This document shows, in pieces, positions 36,612-45,996 of a stretch of DNA of 64,000 nucleotides. Position 1 is the stretch's first letter. Every line of letters begins with the position of its first letter. A program made the position numbers and the translations under genes. The notes below the pieces were generated by a model. That model was not told the DNA's origin. It saw nothing but the letters and a program-made list of their open reading frames with translations, and made no database searches. The DNA is from Leptolyngbya sp. NIES-3755 (GTDB taxonomy: Bacteria > Cyanobacteriota > Cyanobacteriia > Leptolyngbyales > Leptolyngbyaceae). The stretch spans positions 2,675,030 through 2,739,029 of the forward strand of contig AP017308.1 in assembly GCA_001548435.1 (NCBI GenBank), written 5' to 3'.

Positions 36612-39545
36612 ATGGTGACATCCACAGCCTCGATTCGTGAATTCGTCGAGTCTGCCCCCGTTTGCTTACAGTCGGCAACTTTGGCTGAAGTAATCAATCT
36701 GATGGGGCGACATCAAGCTGACCGTTTAGTGCTGGTCAATGAACGGCAGTTTCCCATCGGCATTCTTCACGCCCATTCTCTATTAGCTCACGCCCATTGT
36801 TTTGAAGAAACGGATTTAGAACCGCTGATCCAACCACTGCCTACGATCGAGGATTCGATCGATGTATTTGAAATCGATTTCTCGAATCCGCTGCGGTATT
36901 GGGCGGTTCTCGATCGTGCGGCTCAATTTGTTGGATTAATTGATAGTTTTGCGCTGCGATCGTGGTCGGAATTTATTCAGGCAAATCTTCCGAAACCGAT
37001 TAAACGATCTTCTGAATCATTGTGGCATCGAGCAAAAATCGACAATTGTGCTGAATTAGAGCGCGTTCCTCGATTGAGACTTCAGTTTGCGGAATTGGGC
37101 TATGAAGCGAAGTCCGATCGTAAATCTGCACTGATTCAGTTTCTCGAACATTTGCCGTTACCGCTGATGCTGCAAACTCAGGCGGGAGAAGTGATTGCCC
37201 AAAATCGAGTTTGGACAGAACAACTTGGAGATGTGGCGGATTCTGCTTGGCTGCAACGGGATGCGGCAACGGTTTTGGATTATACGAGTTCGATCGGTGC
37301 TCAATCTGGCGCGGCGAATCTGTGTCAAATTGGTTCGGCTCCGAATAGTTGCGTCTGTGTCTGTCCGTTGAAAAGTGGACAGGAGCGAATTCTTCAGTTT
37401 GCCAAGATTCCACTGGGAGAATTGTTTTCGGAGCAAAGCTCGATCGAGTCGGATTCTGCGTTTCGATTAGCGGCTTTCGATCGAGAAACAACGACACTCG
37501 ATCGAGTCGCAGAAGAGAGCATCTGGCTTGTTTTGGCTCAAGATGTCACAGAACAGCGTCAACTCTCACGCGAATTGGCTGCGAAAAATGCAGATTTGAT
37601 CCAACTCAATCGATTAAAAGACGAATTTTTAGCCTGTATTAGTCATGAATTGAGAACACCATTAACAGCGGTTCTCGGCTTGTCCAGTTTGTTGAAAGAT
37701 CAACTTTCTGGAACATTAACCACTCGACAAGTTCGATATGCTGAATTGATTCACCGTAGCGGTCGGCATTTAATGTCGATCGTCAATGACATTCTCGATT
37801 TAACTCGGATTGAAACGGGACAAATCGAATTAACGCTGTATTCGGTGAGCCTGAACTCACTTTGTCAAAGAGCGATCGAGCAAGCCCAACAGATTTGTTT
37901 AGAAGAAGAGAATCCCGAAACTAGAACGAATTTGGAAGCAACGGCAGGCTTACCCAGTTGCGTTTTAGAAATCGAATCCGGACTTGAAGCGTTAGTTGCG
38001 GATGAATTGCGCTTGCGTCAAATGTTGGTGCATCTTTTATCGAATGCGTTCAAGTTCACCGATTCATCCGGTCGAGTTGGCATCAGAGTGAATCGTTGGG
38101 AAGGCTGGATCGCTTTCACCGTTTGGGATACTGGAATCGGCATTCCTTCTGAAAAGCAACATCTGATTTTCCAAAAGTTTCAGCAGCTTGAAAATCCGAT
38201 GACACGCCGTTTTGAAGGAGCCGGACTAGGATTAGTGCTGACTCAGCGATTGGCAAGACTCCACGGTGGCGATATCTCCTTTGTTTCTAGAGAAAATCAG
38301 GGCAGTGAATTCACGTTGCTCTTACCGCCCACGCATCCTCAACCGACGAATAGCCTTGCCAATCTGCGAGTAAAAACCTCTGTCGATAACCGTCTGATTC
38401 TCGTGGTCGAAGCGGTGGTGAAATCGATCGAGCTTTTATCCGAACAATTAGCCGAACTCGGATATCGAGTTGTGATTGCTCGATCGGGTACTGAAGCCGT
38501 TGAGAAAGCACGTCGTCTCCAACCTTGTGCTGTTTTTCTCAATCCATTACTGCCCACGTTATCGGGTTGGGATGTGCTGACTCTGTTAAAAGCAGAACCC
38601 GAAACGCGAGAAATTCCGGTGATTGTAACGGGCACTCGTGGCGATCGAGATCAAGCCCAACGCAATCAAGCCGATGGATTTCTTGCTTTGCCGATCGTAC
38701 AAAAATCGCTCCAACAAGTGCTTAATCAATTGACTCCTGATGAAGTATCTACGGTGTCGATCGTTGAACCCACTTCTCAAACTTTGGTAATTCTGCGTCT
38801 GAGTCCCACGCGGTATGGTGAACTGAATCGGTTAGGCAATCCCGCTGCGGCTGATTTGAACACGTTATTACATAGCCAAAATTACCGAGTTGTAGAAGCG
38901 GACGATTTAGATCAAGCCGAACTCCTCGCCCAAGTTTGGAAGCCGAATATCGTGCTGCTCGATTCTGCCGTTCCTGATCCGATCGGGTATTTGAGACTCT
39001 TAGGTGACTGTAGTTTTCTTGCCTCATTACCGCTAGTCACACTCGATCCAGTGACGACGCAAGCTGCAAATCAAGTCGCAGGATTATCCGTTTTCCCTTG
39101 TCTCGCGCCCGTCTCCGAAACTTCAGAAGCATTACTGCAAGTGATTCAAGTGGCAGCGGGATTTGCGTGGCGACCATTCGTTTTAGCGATCGATTCTCTT
39201 AAACTCCGTTCTCCGGATGCCAATCGATCGGACTGGCTCCAAGCTGCGATGCAATACCTTCAAACCGCTGGATTTCGCGGCATGATTGCTCGATCGTGGC
39301 AGGATGTCTTACAAAAACTCGACACCCAAAGCATCGATTTATTCCTGCTTCATGCCTCAGATCTAGATCAATCGAGTCTGTCACAGCTTACCGCTCTGAA
39401 GCGATTCCGAGAAAAAATTGCAATTGTCATCATCAATCATCAGCCAGAAAACACCCCGTTACTCGAAACGATCGCTACGGTTGTTTTGCCACCGATGCCG
39501 ATGGAAGAATTACTCGATCGAGTGAATCAAATTTTGGCAGATTGA
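36612..39545 (+). CDS. Hybrid sensor histidine kinase with CBS pair and degenerate receivers
   Basis: The 977 residues run as follows. An N-terminal CBS pair (about 10-125) is followed by a PAS-like sensor (175-315). The HisKA domain has His345 in ISHELRTP, and the ATPase domain has LLSNAFKFTD, WDTGIGIPSE and FEGAGLGL. Three receiver-like domains complete it (about 595-715, 725-850, 860-975). The first receiver has Asn in place of the phosphoacceptor Asp (FLNPLLP) and has lost its acidic pair (LVVEAV). The second keeps LLDSAVP; the third has LLHASD. It is divergent from kaiA. A clock input or output role, like CikA with its pseudo-receiver, is inference. Confidence 0.88.
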   Translation: MVTSTASIREFVESAPVCLQSATLAEVINLMGRHQADRLVLVNERQFPIGILHAHSLLAHAHCFEETDLEPLIQPLPTIEDSIDVFEIDFSNPLRYWAVLDRAAQFVGLIDSFALRSWSEFIQANLPKPIKRSSESLWHRAKIDNCAELERVPRLRLQFAELGYEAKSDRKSALIQFLEHLPLPLMLQTQAGEVIAQNRVWTEQLGDVADSAWLQRDAATVLDYTSSIGAQSGAANLCQIGSAPNSCVCVCPLKSGQERILQFAKIPLGELFSEQSSIESDSAFRLAAFDRETTTLDRVAEESIWLVLAQDVTEQRQLSRELAAKNADLIQLNRLKDEFLACISHELRTPLTAVLGLSSLLKDQLSGTLTTRQVRYAELIHRSGRHLMSIVNDILDLTRIETGQIELTLYSVSLNSLCQRAIEQAQQICLEEENPETRTNLEATAGLPSCVLEIESGLEALVADELRLRQMLVHLLSNAFKFTDSSGRVGIRVNRWEGWIAFTVWDTGIGIPSEKQHLIFQKFQQLENPMTRRFEGAGLGLVLTQRLARLHGGDISFVSRENQGSEFTLLLPPTHPQPTNSLANLRVKTSVDNRLILVVEAVVKSIELLSEQLAELGYRVVIARSGTEAVEKARRLQPCAVFLNPLLPTLSGWDVLTLLKAEPETREIPVIVTGTRGDRDQAQRNQADGFLALPIVQKSLQQVLNQLTPDEVSTVSIVEPTSQTLVILRLSPTRYGELNRLGNPAAADLNTLLHSQNYRVVEADDLDQAELLAQVWKPNIVLLDSAVPDPIGYLRLLGDCSFLASLPLVTLDPVTTQAANQVAGLSVFPCLAPVSETSEALLQVIQVAAGFAWRPFVLAIDSLKLRSPDANRSDWLQAAMQYLQTAGFRGMIARSWQDVLQKLDTQSIDLFLLHASDLDQSSLSQLTALKRFREKIAIVIINHQPENTPLLETIATVVLPPMPMEELLDRVNQILAD

Positions 39546-39925
39546 TGATGGAAGACTGGATACAAGAAGGAATCGAAAAACTCAAAGCCGAATATGACAG
39601 TGTTCCGCCACCCTGGATCGTTTTTCCAGACGAACACCCGTATAGTCTCTGTTGGCGAATGGGTGACGGTGAAATGCACCTTGAAATCTGGTCGGTCTGG
39701 TGGGAGCAGCAGAACTACACCGAAGCTGAACGAATTGATTATTTTCGTGGCTGGATGCCGCCCCCACGCTGGCTCGAATGGACGATCGATGCCATTTGGG
39801 AAGACGATGAGAGTGATTTCGATGAGAACGCTGCCTTTGCTCGGATCGAAGCACTGGGGTTTGGAACTAAAGCGGAGTTCGATCGAGACTTCGACGATCC
39901 GAAATGGTACGACTCCGAGGATTGA
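39545..39925 (+). CDS. Small acidic conserved protein of unknown function
   Basis: This 126-residue protein is rich in Trp, Asp and Glu. It begins MMEDWIQEGIEKLKAEYDS and has PPPWIVFPDEHPYSLCWRMG and the acidic tail FDDPKWYDSED. Its first ATG overlaps the stop of the hybrid kinase (ATGA), so it is translationally coupled and may be a partner of that kinase. A second ATG at 39548 is equally possible. I recognise no domain. Confidence 0.75.
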   Translation: MMEDWIQEGIEKLKAEYDSVPPPWIVFPDEHPYSLCWRMGDGEMHLEIWSVWWEQQNYTEAERIDYFRGWMPPPRWLEWTIDAIWEDDESDFDENAAFARIEALGFGTKAEFDRDFDDPKWYDSED

Positions 39926-39952
39926 TCGAAGTTTCGCGGCAAAACAGTTTCT

Positions 39953-40141
39953 TTAGTCTGCCTGCTTTTGCTGTTTTGCCCGAACTAAATCCGCAAGCTG
40001 CTCCATTGATTCCACTCGAATTCGAGGAGACGCATACACTTTATCGGCAAGTGCGTAGAACGCTTCATCATCATGACGATTTTTCATGACGTATGCTGCA
40101 AGTTCTTCACGGCTCATTTCTGAAAAGTTTGGTTTACTCAT
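39953..40141 (-). CDS. Small conserved cyanobacterial protein (DUF6887-like)
   Basis: This 62-residue protein has the pattern SEMSREELAAYVMKNRHDDE followed by AFYALADKV, which I associate with the DUF6887 family widespread in cyanobacteria. It is often paired with a DUF6888 protein, but no partner is seen here. It starts 10 bp after the stop of the creatininase-family gene on the same strand. Function unknown. Confidence 0.7.
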   Translation of the reverse strand: MSKPNFSEMSREELAAYVMKNRHDDEAFYALADKVYASPRIRVESMEQLADLVRAKQQKQAD

Positions 40142-40151
40142 AATCAGTTCT

Positions 40152-40889
40152 CTACTGTGCCAAAAATTCCAAATACGAACTGCTAATCTCTTTCACTGCC
40201 AACTCATAGAATTGTTTTCCGTGTTCGGGAGTGGCAAGGGCGGGATTTGAACCCATGCGACCGTCGGGATAATGATCGCGAAAATCGATCGCGCCATAAA
40301 TTCGATGCCCTCTTGCCGCAGGTTCAGTCAATGGCACGGTCTTGATTGCTTCAGGATAAACATATTGTGTTAATGCAACTTCGCTCGGTGTAGCATGTGA
40401 TCCTTCTTCATCGCCATAGAGTTCTTTCGCCAATTTATACACTGAACCACACATGTACCAATTGCTCACCACACATTGAACATTGTGAGAAATGCCCAAA
40501 TCTGATAGATAGTCATACGTTTCCGAAAATGCTGCTTTCAAAGTTGCGACATTTCCACCATGTCCATTAATAAAGAAGAACTTCCGAAATCCTGCCTTCG
40601 CCAGACTCGTCACATAATCGCGAATCACCAGAATCATCGTACTCGGTCGCAAACTCATACTGCCCGGAAACGCGGTATGATGCAGTGCCATTCCGATATT
40701 AATCGTGGGAGCGACCAAAGCATCGGTTGAATCTCCCACTCCTTTCGCGATCGCTTCGGCACAAATCGCATCGGTTCCGATTAATCCAGTCGGACCATGT
40801 TGCTCCGTCGAACCGATCGGCAAAATCATTCCGGTCGATCGCGCTAAATAGGCTTCTACTTCTTGCCAGGTCGATAGGTGCAATAACAT
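40152..40889 (-). CDS. Creatininase family amidohydrolase
   Basis: The 245-residue protein has the metal-binding motifs of the family: LPIGSTEQHGPTGLIGTDA near the N-terminus, ALHHTAFPGSMSLRP, and FFINGHGGNVATLKAA. Family members hydrolyse cyclic or linear amides, including creatinine and steps in cofactor or riboflavin/F420-type pathways. The substrate cannot be told here. It is divergent from btpA (94 bp) and upstream of the DUF6887-like gene. Confidence 0.88.
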   Translation of the reverse strand: MLLHLSTWQEVEAYLARSTGMILPIGSTEQHGPTGLIGTDAICAEAIAKGVGDSTDALVAPTINIGMALHHTAFPGSMSLRPSTMILVIRDYVTSLAKAGFRKFFFINGHGGNVATLKAAFSETYDYLSDLGISHNVQCVVSNWYMCGSVYKLAKELYGDEEGSHATPSEVALTQYVYPEAIKTVPLTEPAARGHRIYGAIDFRDHYPDGRMGSNPALATPEHGKQFYELAVKEISSSYLEFLAQ

Positions 40890-40983
40890 AATGTCTAAGC
40901 TGAGTTGAACGCTCTTATTTCAGTTTCGCATTCCGAATCGCGTTATCATTTTTATTATTGATGTTGCTTAGAAAGTCGGTTTA

Positions 40984-41844
40984 GTGGGCGCTGTGGACTT
41001 AAAACAAATATTCAAAACTCCAAATCCAATTATTGGTGTCGTTCATCTCCTGCCCCTGCCGACTTCTCCGCGCTGGGGCGGTAGTTTGAAGGCGGTTGTT
41101 GATCGTGCAGAACAAGAAGCGACCGCACTCGCAGCAGGTGGTGTTGATGCCATTATTGTGGAAAATTTCTTTGATGCGCCCTTTCCCAAAGATCATGTTG
41201 ATCCCGCAGTCGTGAGCGCGATGACCGTGATTATTCAACGGTTGCAGCAAATGGTGACATTGCCGATCGGGATTAATGTGCTGAGAAACGATGCTCAAAG
41301 TGCATTAGCGATCGCAACCTGTGTTCAAGCGCAATTCATCCGCGTCAATGTTTGGACGGGCATTATGGCAACCGATCAAGGATTGATCGAAGGACGCGCT
41401 CATGAATTAATGCGCTATCGTCGGGAATTGGGGAGCGATGTGAAAATCTTTGCAGATGTCTTGGTGAAACATGCACGACCACTTGGATCGGTGAACTTGA
41501 CTACAGCGGTACAAGATACGATCGAGCGTGGACTTGCAGATGCGGTGATTCTCTCTGGTTGGGCGACGGGCGATCCGCCTAACTTAGAAGATTTGGAATT
41601 GGCGCGGGATGCGGCTCAAGGAACACCCGTATTTGTGGGCAGTGGGGCAGATTGGGAAAATGTACCTCAGATGATGCAGGTTGCGGATGGGGTGATTGTG
41701 TCGAGTTCACTGAAGCGGCAAGGGAAACGGGAAAACTCGATCGATCCGATTCGCGTAAGTCGATTTGTAGAAGCTGCAAGACGAGGCGTTCCAATGCCGA
41801 AAAATGATAAAGTTTCGCCTTCAGTGAAGTTGCACAATTTCTAA
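40984..41844 (+). CDS. btpA: Photosystem I biogenesis protein BtpA
   Basis: BtpA is a TIM-barrel protein needed for stable accumulation of photosystem I reaction-centre proteins in Synechocystis, located at the thylakoid surface. The 286 residues have NPIIGVVHLLPLPTSPRWGG at the start. GGVDAIIVENFFDAPF, RVNVWTGIMATDQGLIEGRA and SGWATGDPP follow, all typical of the BtpA/SgcQ family. Two GTG codons (40984 and 40993) are possible starts. The second gives the more usual N-terminus (MDLKQIFKT). Confidence 0.92.
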   Translation: MGAVDLKQIFKTPNPIIGVVHLLPLPTSPRWGGSLKAVVDRAEQEATALAAGGVDAIIVENFFDAPFPKDHVDPAVVSAMTVIIQRLQQMVTLPIGINVLRNDAQSALAIATCVQAQFIRVNVWTGIMATDQGLIEGRAHELMRYRRELGSDVKIFADVLVKHARPLGSVNLTTAVQDTIERGLADAVILSGWATGDPPNLEDLELARDAAQGTPVFVGSGADWENVPQMMQVADGVIVSSSLKRQGKRENSIDPIRVSRFVEAARRGVPMPKNDKVSPSVKLHNF

Positions 41845-41874
41845 AGGGTTGCTTTGATCATGATTAATGACAAC

Positions 41875-42732
41875 TTAGATTAAAGACACGAGCGCTAATC
41901 CTGTCCCCAACAAAAATAACAATCCTAACAGTCCCGCCAATGGTTTGCGATCGATTCCCGTAAACCATTCTGGAGCAGTCTCTTCATATTGCAAAATCTC
42001 CCCTGCGTCCAAACTCGCAATCATCCAAATCCAGCCTGCGTGGAGTCCCCAAGCGAGTCCAATACTATTTTGATTCTGAACAAATGCAAGACACAACACT
42101 ACACCCATCAGTGTTAATCCGGGCAGTTGTGGAATGTTGTCTTTGCCTTCCCAAATCAGATGAAGCAGAGCAAAAATCACACTGGAAACGATCGCGCTTG
42201 TCCAAAAATCGGCTTCCAACTGTCCAAAGAAGAATCCTCGAAACACCAACTCTTCTGTGAATCCAATCCAAATGCCTAATAAAAGAGTGGGCAAACTCGC
42301 TGAAACCCATTTGCGCCAATTCTCGGATCTCCAATGAATCCAACCGAGTCCCGTTTCGATACCGAATAGAATCAGAATGCCAACAGCACCGATCGCGAAT
42401 CCGATCCCCAACGCAGTAAAAAGGTTCGCATTCAAATCAATTCCGAAACTGGAAAATGAAATCCGTTTGAGAGTCGCAACGCCCCATAGAATCAGTGGAG
42501 CAAGCAGATAAAGTGAAGCAACTAGCGGTAATTTCTGTTGTAACTCTAGCGGATTAAAAGGCTTCCACTTGACCCAGATCGAAATCGGAATTGCGATCGG
42601 CAACCAGATTAAACCCCAAGCCAAAAAAAAGATTCCTACCTGAACAAATGCAGGCGTTTGTGAGAAAGTGTTAACAAACTGAACTGCATCGATCGAGATA
42701 GGAAACTGAAAATTCAAAAAGGAAGCGATCAT
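41875..42732 (-). CDS. CPBP family intramembrane metalloprotease
   Basis: This 285-residue membrane protein has about seven to eight helices. The CPBP/CAAX-protease motifs are GFTEELVFRGFFFGQL (EExxxR), FALLHLIWEG (FxxxH) and LAWGLHAGWIW (HxxN/W-type). These residues bind the catalytic metal. Its start overlaps the stop of the cyAbrB gene by 4 bases, so the two are one operon. Substrate unknown. Confidence 0.88.
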   Translation of the reverse strand: MIASFLNFQFPISIDAVQFVNTFSQTPAFVQVGIFFLAWGLIWLPIAIPISIWVKWKPFNPLELQQKLPLVASLYLLAPLILWGVATLKRISFSSFGIDLNANLFTALGIGFAIGAVGILILFGIETGLGWIHWRSENWRKWVSASLPTLLLGIWIGFTEELVFRGFFFGQLEADFWTSAIVSSVIFALLHLIWEGKDNIPQLPGLTLMGVVLCLAFVQNQNSIGLAWGLHAGWIWMIASLDAGEILQYEETAPEWFTGIDRKPLAGLLGLLFLLGTGLALVSLI

Positions 42733-43139
42733 TCGGTCTCTTCTTCGACTGCGCCATTTTTACTGGCTTTATCCCCTGTTAGTTGAACCAAGTGAATGTG
42801 CTTATAACCGAGTTTAATTTCAAACTCATCACCAGGTTTTAGACCCATTGCTTTTGTATAAGCGGCTCCAATGACAATCTGCCCATTTTGATGGACACTC
42901 ACACGATAAGTCGGCTCACGTCCGCGACCATCTTTTGTGCCTTCGGGATCGAGAGGAAGTCCTTTCGCCACCAGCAAGGCATCATAAAATTCGGTCAAAT
43001 TGACGCGGGTTTGATTGTTCTTCGTAACGGTGTAATAGCCACATCGCTTTGCCGTTTCTCGACGGGGCAAATGTGACAGTTCTTTTACTTTTTGAAGTAA
43101 TGCCTTCCCAGTTAAAGGGGCGGTTGCAGGTTCAGTCAT
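42729..43139 (-). CDS. AbrB family transcriptional regulator (cyAbrB)
   Basis: This is a cyanobacterial-type AbrB regulator of 136 residues. It has LTGKALLQKVKELSHLPRRE, KRCGYYTVTKNNQTRVNLTE and GTKDGRGREPTYRVSVH. The DNA-binding AbrB-like domain is at the C-terminus (NGQIVIGAAYTKAMGLKPGD then EFEIKLGYKHIHL). cyAbrB proteins regulate nitrogen/carbon and hydrogenase genes in cyanobacteria. It is the first gene of an operon with the CPBP protease. Confidence 0.92.
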   Translation of the reverse strand: MTEPATAPLTGKALLQKVKELSHLPRRETAKRCGYYTVTKNNQTRVNLTEFYDALLVAKGLPLDPEGTKDGRGREPTYRVSVHQNGQIVIGAAYTKAMGLKPGDEFEIKLGYKHIHLVQLTGDKASKNGAVEEETE

Positions 43140-43485
43140 CTGCTACAGAATATCCCTACGATTTCTGAAATGGGTATTAGTGTCAATCTTTAAGTTTGAC
43201 TTAGTAAAATATATCCCTAAACGCTTGTTTTTGAACAGTGATTTTGAAGAATTCTGCTTAATATTAATCTTTTCGATTGGATCTTACGGTTCATCAATGA
43301 ACGGCTTCTCGATCGCAATTTTGTCTGTAAAAGATCGATCAATCTATCATTGTCAATGTGAGAAAACAGCAAAACTTATCCAGAAGAAGTCGCAGAACTT
43401 TTCAATGAATTTCCGCACGTTCAGCGATATAGCGCAATGTTAAACTAAGGGTCTGTCGATGTAGCTCTTTTTGGGTGGTTGGTCA
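43140..43485. other. Intergenic region upstream of cyAbrB and sdhB
   Basis: A 346-bp AT-rich gap between divergent genes. It should hold both promoters. A frame of 87 codons exists (GTG at 43180), but it has no ribosome binding site or recognisable motif and I do not call it. No RNA gene or repeat is seen. Confidence 0.6.
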
Positions 43486-44472
43486 ATGCAAGTCGTGTTT
43501 AAGATTGTTCGGCAAAACGAAAACGCTGTGCCACGAGTCGAATCGTACTCGCTTGATGTGGAACCAGGAAATACGATTCTGGATTGTCTCAACCGGATTA
43601 AATGGGAGCAGGATGGGACGCTGGCATATCGAAAGAATTGTCGGAATACGATTTGTGGAAGCTGCTCGATGCGAATTAATGGTCGATCGGCACTCGCGTG
43701 TAAGGAAAATATTGGCAGCGAAGTGGCTCGATTTGCTCCGGATGCGGAGATTCCAGAAATTGCGATCGCGCCCCTCGGAAATATGCCCGTGATCAAAGAT
43801 TTGGTCGTGGATATGTCGAGCTTCTGGGCGAATCTGAAAGCGGTTGATCCGTATGTGAGTACTGCTTCTCGTCAAGTTCCAGAACGCGAGTTTCTTCAGT
43901 CTCCAGAAGAGCGCGATCAGTTGAATCAGACTGGAAACTGTATTATGTGTGGCGCGTGTTATTCGGAGTGCAATGCGCGTGAAGTGAATCCGAATTTTGT
44001 CGGACCTCATGCACTCGCGAAAGCGTATCGGATGGTGACGGATTCGCGGGATGATTCGACGGTCGATCGATTAGAGAAGTACAACGAAGGAACGAGCGGC
44101 GTTTGGGGCTGTACCCGCTGCTATTACTGCAATTCGGTCTGTCCGATGGAAGTCGCCCCGATGGACCAAATTGGCAAAATTAAGAACGAGATTTTGCATA
44201 GCGATATCGTGGATGAAAGTCGATCGATTCGTCACCGCAGAACTTTGATCACTCTCGTGAAACAAGGCGGCTGGATTGATGAGCGATTATTTGGATTGAA
44301 AGTGGTTGCGAACAATTTTAGAGACTTGCAGGGATTGTTTAGTCTTGCACCCCTGGGAATTCGGATGATCCAGCGTGGGAAATTTCCGCTCTCGTTTGAG
44401 AAATCAAAAGGGACAGATACGGTACGATCGCTAATCGAATCTGTTCAAGCTTTTGAAGCCCAGAAGAAATAA
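43486..44472 (+). CDS. sdhB: Succinate dehydrogenase/fumarate reductase iron-sulfur subunit
   Basis: SdhB passes electrons from the flavoprotein to quinone and feeds the plastoquinone pool in cyanobacteria. The 328-residue protein has the 2Fe-2S ligands in RKNCRNTICGSCSMRING and SALACKEN. The 4Fe-4S motif is CIMCGACYSECN and the 3Fe-4S motif is CTRCYYCNSVCP. The Met at 43486 is preferred over the in-frame start at 43471. It is separate from sdhA, as usual in cyanobacteria. The hli gene follows after 4 bp. Confidence 0.95.
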   Translation: MQVVFKIVRQNENAVPRVESYSLDVEPGNTILDCLNRIKWEQDGTLAYRKNCRNTICGSCSMRINGRSALACKENIGSEVARFAPDAEIPEIAIAPLGNMPVIKDLVVDMSSFWANLKAVDPYVSTASRQVPEREFLQSPEERDQLNQTGNCIMCGACYSECNAREVNPNFVGPHALAKAYRMVTDSRDDSTVDRLEKYNEGTSGVWGCTRCYYCNSVCPMEVAPMDQIGKIKNEILHSDIVDESRSIRHRRTLITLVKQGGWIDERLFGLKVVANNFRDLQGLFSLAPLGIRMIQRGKFPLSFEKSKGTDTVRSLIESVQAFEAQKK

Positions 44473-44476
44473 ACTT

Positions 44477-44653
44477 ATGACTGCTGAAACTCCCAAACCC
44501 GAAACTCAAGAACCTGACGAGAAGCAACCTGCTTTTGGTTGGACACCGTATGCTGAATTGATCAATGGACGTTTTGCCATGATCGGATTTGTGGCACTGC
44601 TGATTTTGCAGTTTGTCACTCGCCAGGACTTCTTTACTTGGCTTGGATTTTAA
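44477..44653 (+). CDS. High-light-inducible protein (HLIP/SCP, one-helix CAB-like)
   Basis: This 58-residue protein has one membrane helix carrying the chlorophyll-binding ELINGRFAMIGF motif (ExxNGRxAMIG), with FGWTPYAE before it. HLIPs bind chlorophyll and carotenoid and protect photosystem assembly under light stress. The start at 44477 is 4 bp after the sdhB stop, so the gene is probably cotranscribed with sdhB. Its stop overlaps the converging calpain gene by 4 bases. Confidence 0.93.
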   Translation: MTAETPKPETQEPDEKQPAFGWTPYAELINGRFAMIGFVALLILQFVTRQDFFTWLGF

Positions 44654-45996
44654 CCGATGCCAATCTCAAAGCCATCTTTTGCAAAATTAGCGTAAGAGAT
44701 TTGCTTAAAGCCATTGGTGTCACCTGTAGCGGCTGAAGTATCTCCCCAAGGATTGTAGAGCCAAAGTGTTCCAGTTGCAGGATCAGCGCTGTAAATGGTG
44801 TACTCATGATTCATGACAATTCCGGTACTGGGATCAAGGGTCGAATCGGACTGTCCAACGGTTCCGACCGTCATTGACCAACCGTTTGAAAGTCCAAGTG
44901 CGATTTGATCGATCGGTAGGAAATTACCCGATCGACCATTGCCCAAATTGTAGTTCGAGTAGTAACCTGCGTTGCGTCCGGTGATTGCAGGTAGAGCTTG
45001 ATACGCCAATCCGCCTTCGATGCTGCTGTAACTGTTGTAAACATATCCATTCGGCGAGACTGGACGCTGAGAGAGTTGTTCCTCTGCAAACTGAGCATAC
45101 GCTTTCTCAGCGAGTGCAACCCAAATTCCAACGGTTGCATTGTCATAGTAAGCATATCGCTGAGGTGAGCCGCCATCGAAAACGGTTCCAGGTAGATATC
45201 GATCGACCGTCACATAATCCGCTTTTCCAACGGTTCCATCTTGTTCAGCAAAGAGCTTTACTGTAAAGGTTCCATCGCCGTTATCAATAAACATATTTTG
45301 AATTGCGGCGGGATTGTGTGCAGCGGTTGTTGCTAGAGCAGTCAGGAAAAAACAATCGCCTAAATCGCCCTGTTCAACATCGGTAATGCTTGGATAATTT
45401 TTTGTTCCGAATAATGCTCCGTTTGCCCATTGATAGTTAATGCTCCGTTCACCGTGACCATTCAAGGCAGGAATTACACTGTAGGGACGATCTGAGCCGT
45501 AGAACCATTTATCGACTAGGTATTCAAGCTGAGTCGCAGTGCTACCGACTTGTAAGTTTCCAAGAGATGATCCTTGAAATAGTGTGTTTGCAATGTTTGG
45601 ATTGATGACTTTAGACGCGAGAACGGTTACATAGTCTGGAATTTTGAGTGAAGTTGCATCTTGGAGTAGAGTTTGGCAGTCTTGGAACTCTGCGCTGGTC
45701 ACATTGCCCCCACCTTCGATCGTGCGAAAGAAATTAATCACATCAAATCGATCGAGCATTCCATCTTGTGTGTATGCTTGCCTGACAAAATTTGCAACTC
45801 CTAAATCTTTGAAAGTTTGGCTGAACCAATCTCCTACTGCCGCAAGTGGAGTCGCCGTTGTTGGAGTTGGATCAGCCGCACTCGAACCGAGTTTGGGATT
45901 AATTGGGGGCGTTAAACTGTTGCGAAGTTGGATTGTATCCGTTTTATCAGATAGCAAATCGGTAGAGCGATCGCGCAATGTATTCCAGAATCCCAT
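44650..45996 (-). CDS. Calpain-family (C2) cysteine protease
   Basis: The C-terminal 260 residues form a calpain catalytic core with Cys215 in VEQGDLGDCFFLTALA, His397 in VMNHEYTI and Asn415 in WLYNPWG, so the whole triad is present. No signal peptide is seen. The N-terminal 200 residues are rich in Pro/Thr near 30-50. An acidic loop (QDGMLDRFDVINFF) there vaguely resembles an EF hand. Bacterial calpains are rare and their roles are unknown. The gene converges on hli and is monocistronic. Confidence 0.85.
   Translation of the reverse strand: MGFWNTLRDRSTDLLSDKTDTIQLRNSLTPPINPKLGSSAADPTPTTATPLAAVGDWFSQTFKDLGVANFVRQAYTQDGMLDRFDVINFFRTIEGGGNVTSAEFQDCQTLLQDATSLKIPDYVTVLASKVINPNIANTLFQGSSLGNLQVGSTATQLEYLVDKWFYGSDRPYSVIPALNGHGERSINYQWANGALFGTKNYPSITDVEQGDLGDCFFLTALATTAAHNPAAIQNMFIDNGDGTFTVKLFAEQDGTVGKADYVTVDRYLPGTVFDGGSPQRYAYYDNATVGIWVALAEKAYAQFAEEQLSQRPVSPNGYVYNSYSSIEGGLAYQALPAITGRNAGYYSNYNLGNGRSGNFLPIDQIALGLSNGWSMTVGTVGQSDSTLDPSTGIVMNHEYTIYSADPATGTLWLYNPWGDTSAATGDTNGFKQISYANFAKDGFEIGIG

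Noticed and set aside
43180-43443. 87-codon plus-strand frame upstream of sdhB
   Set aside because: GTG start without a ribosome binding site, no recognisable motif, AT-rich codon pattern unlike neighbours, and it lies in a divergent promoter region.
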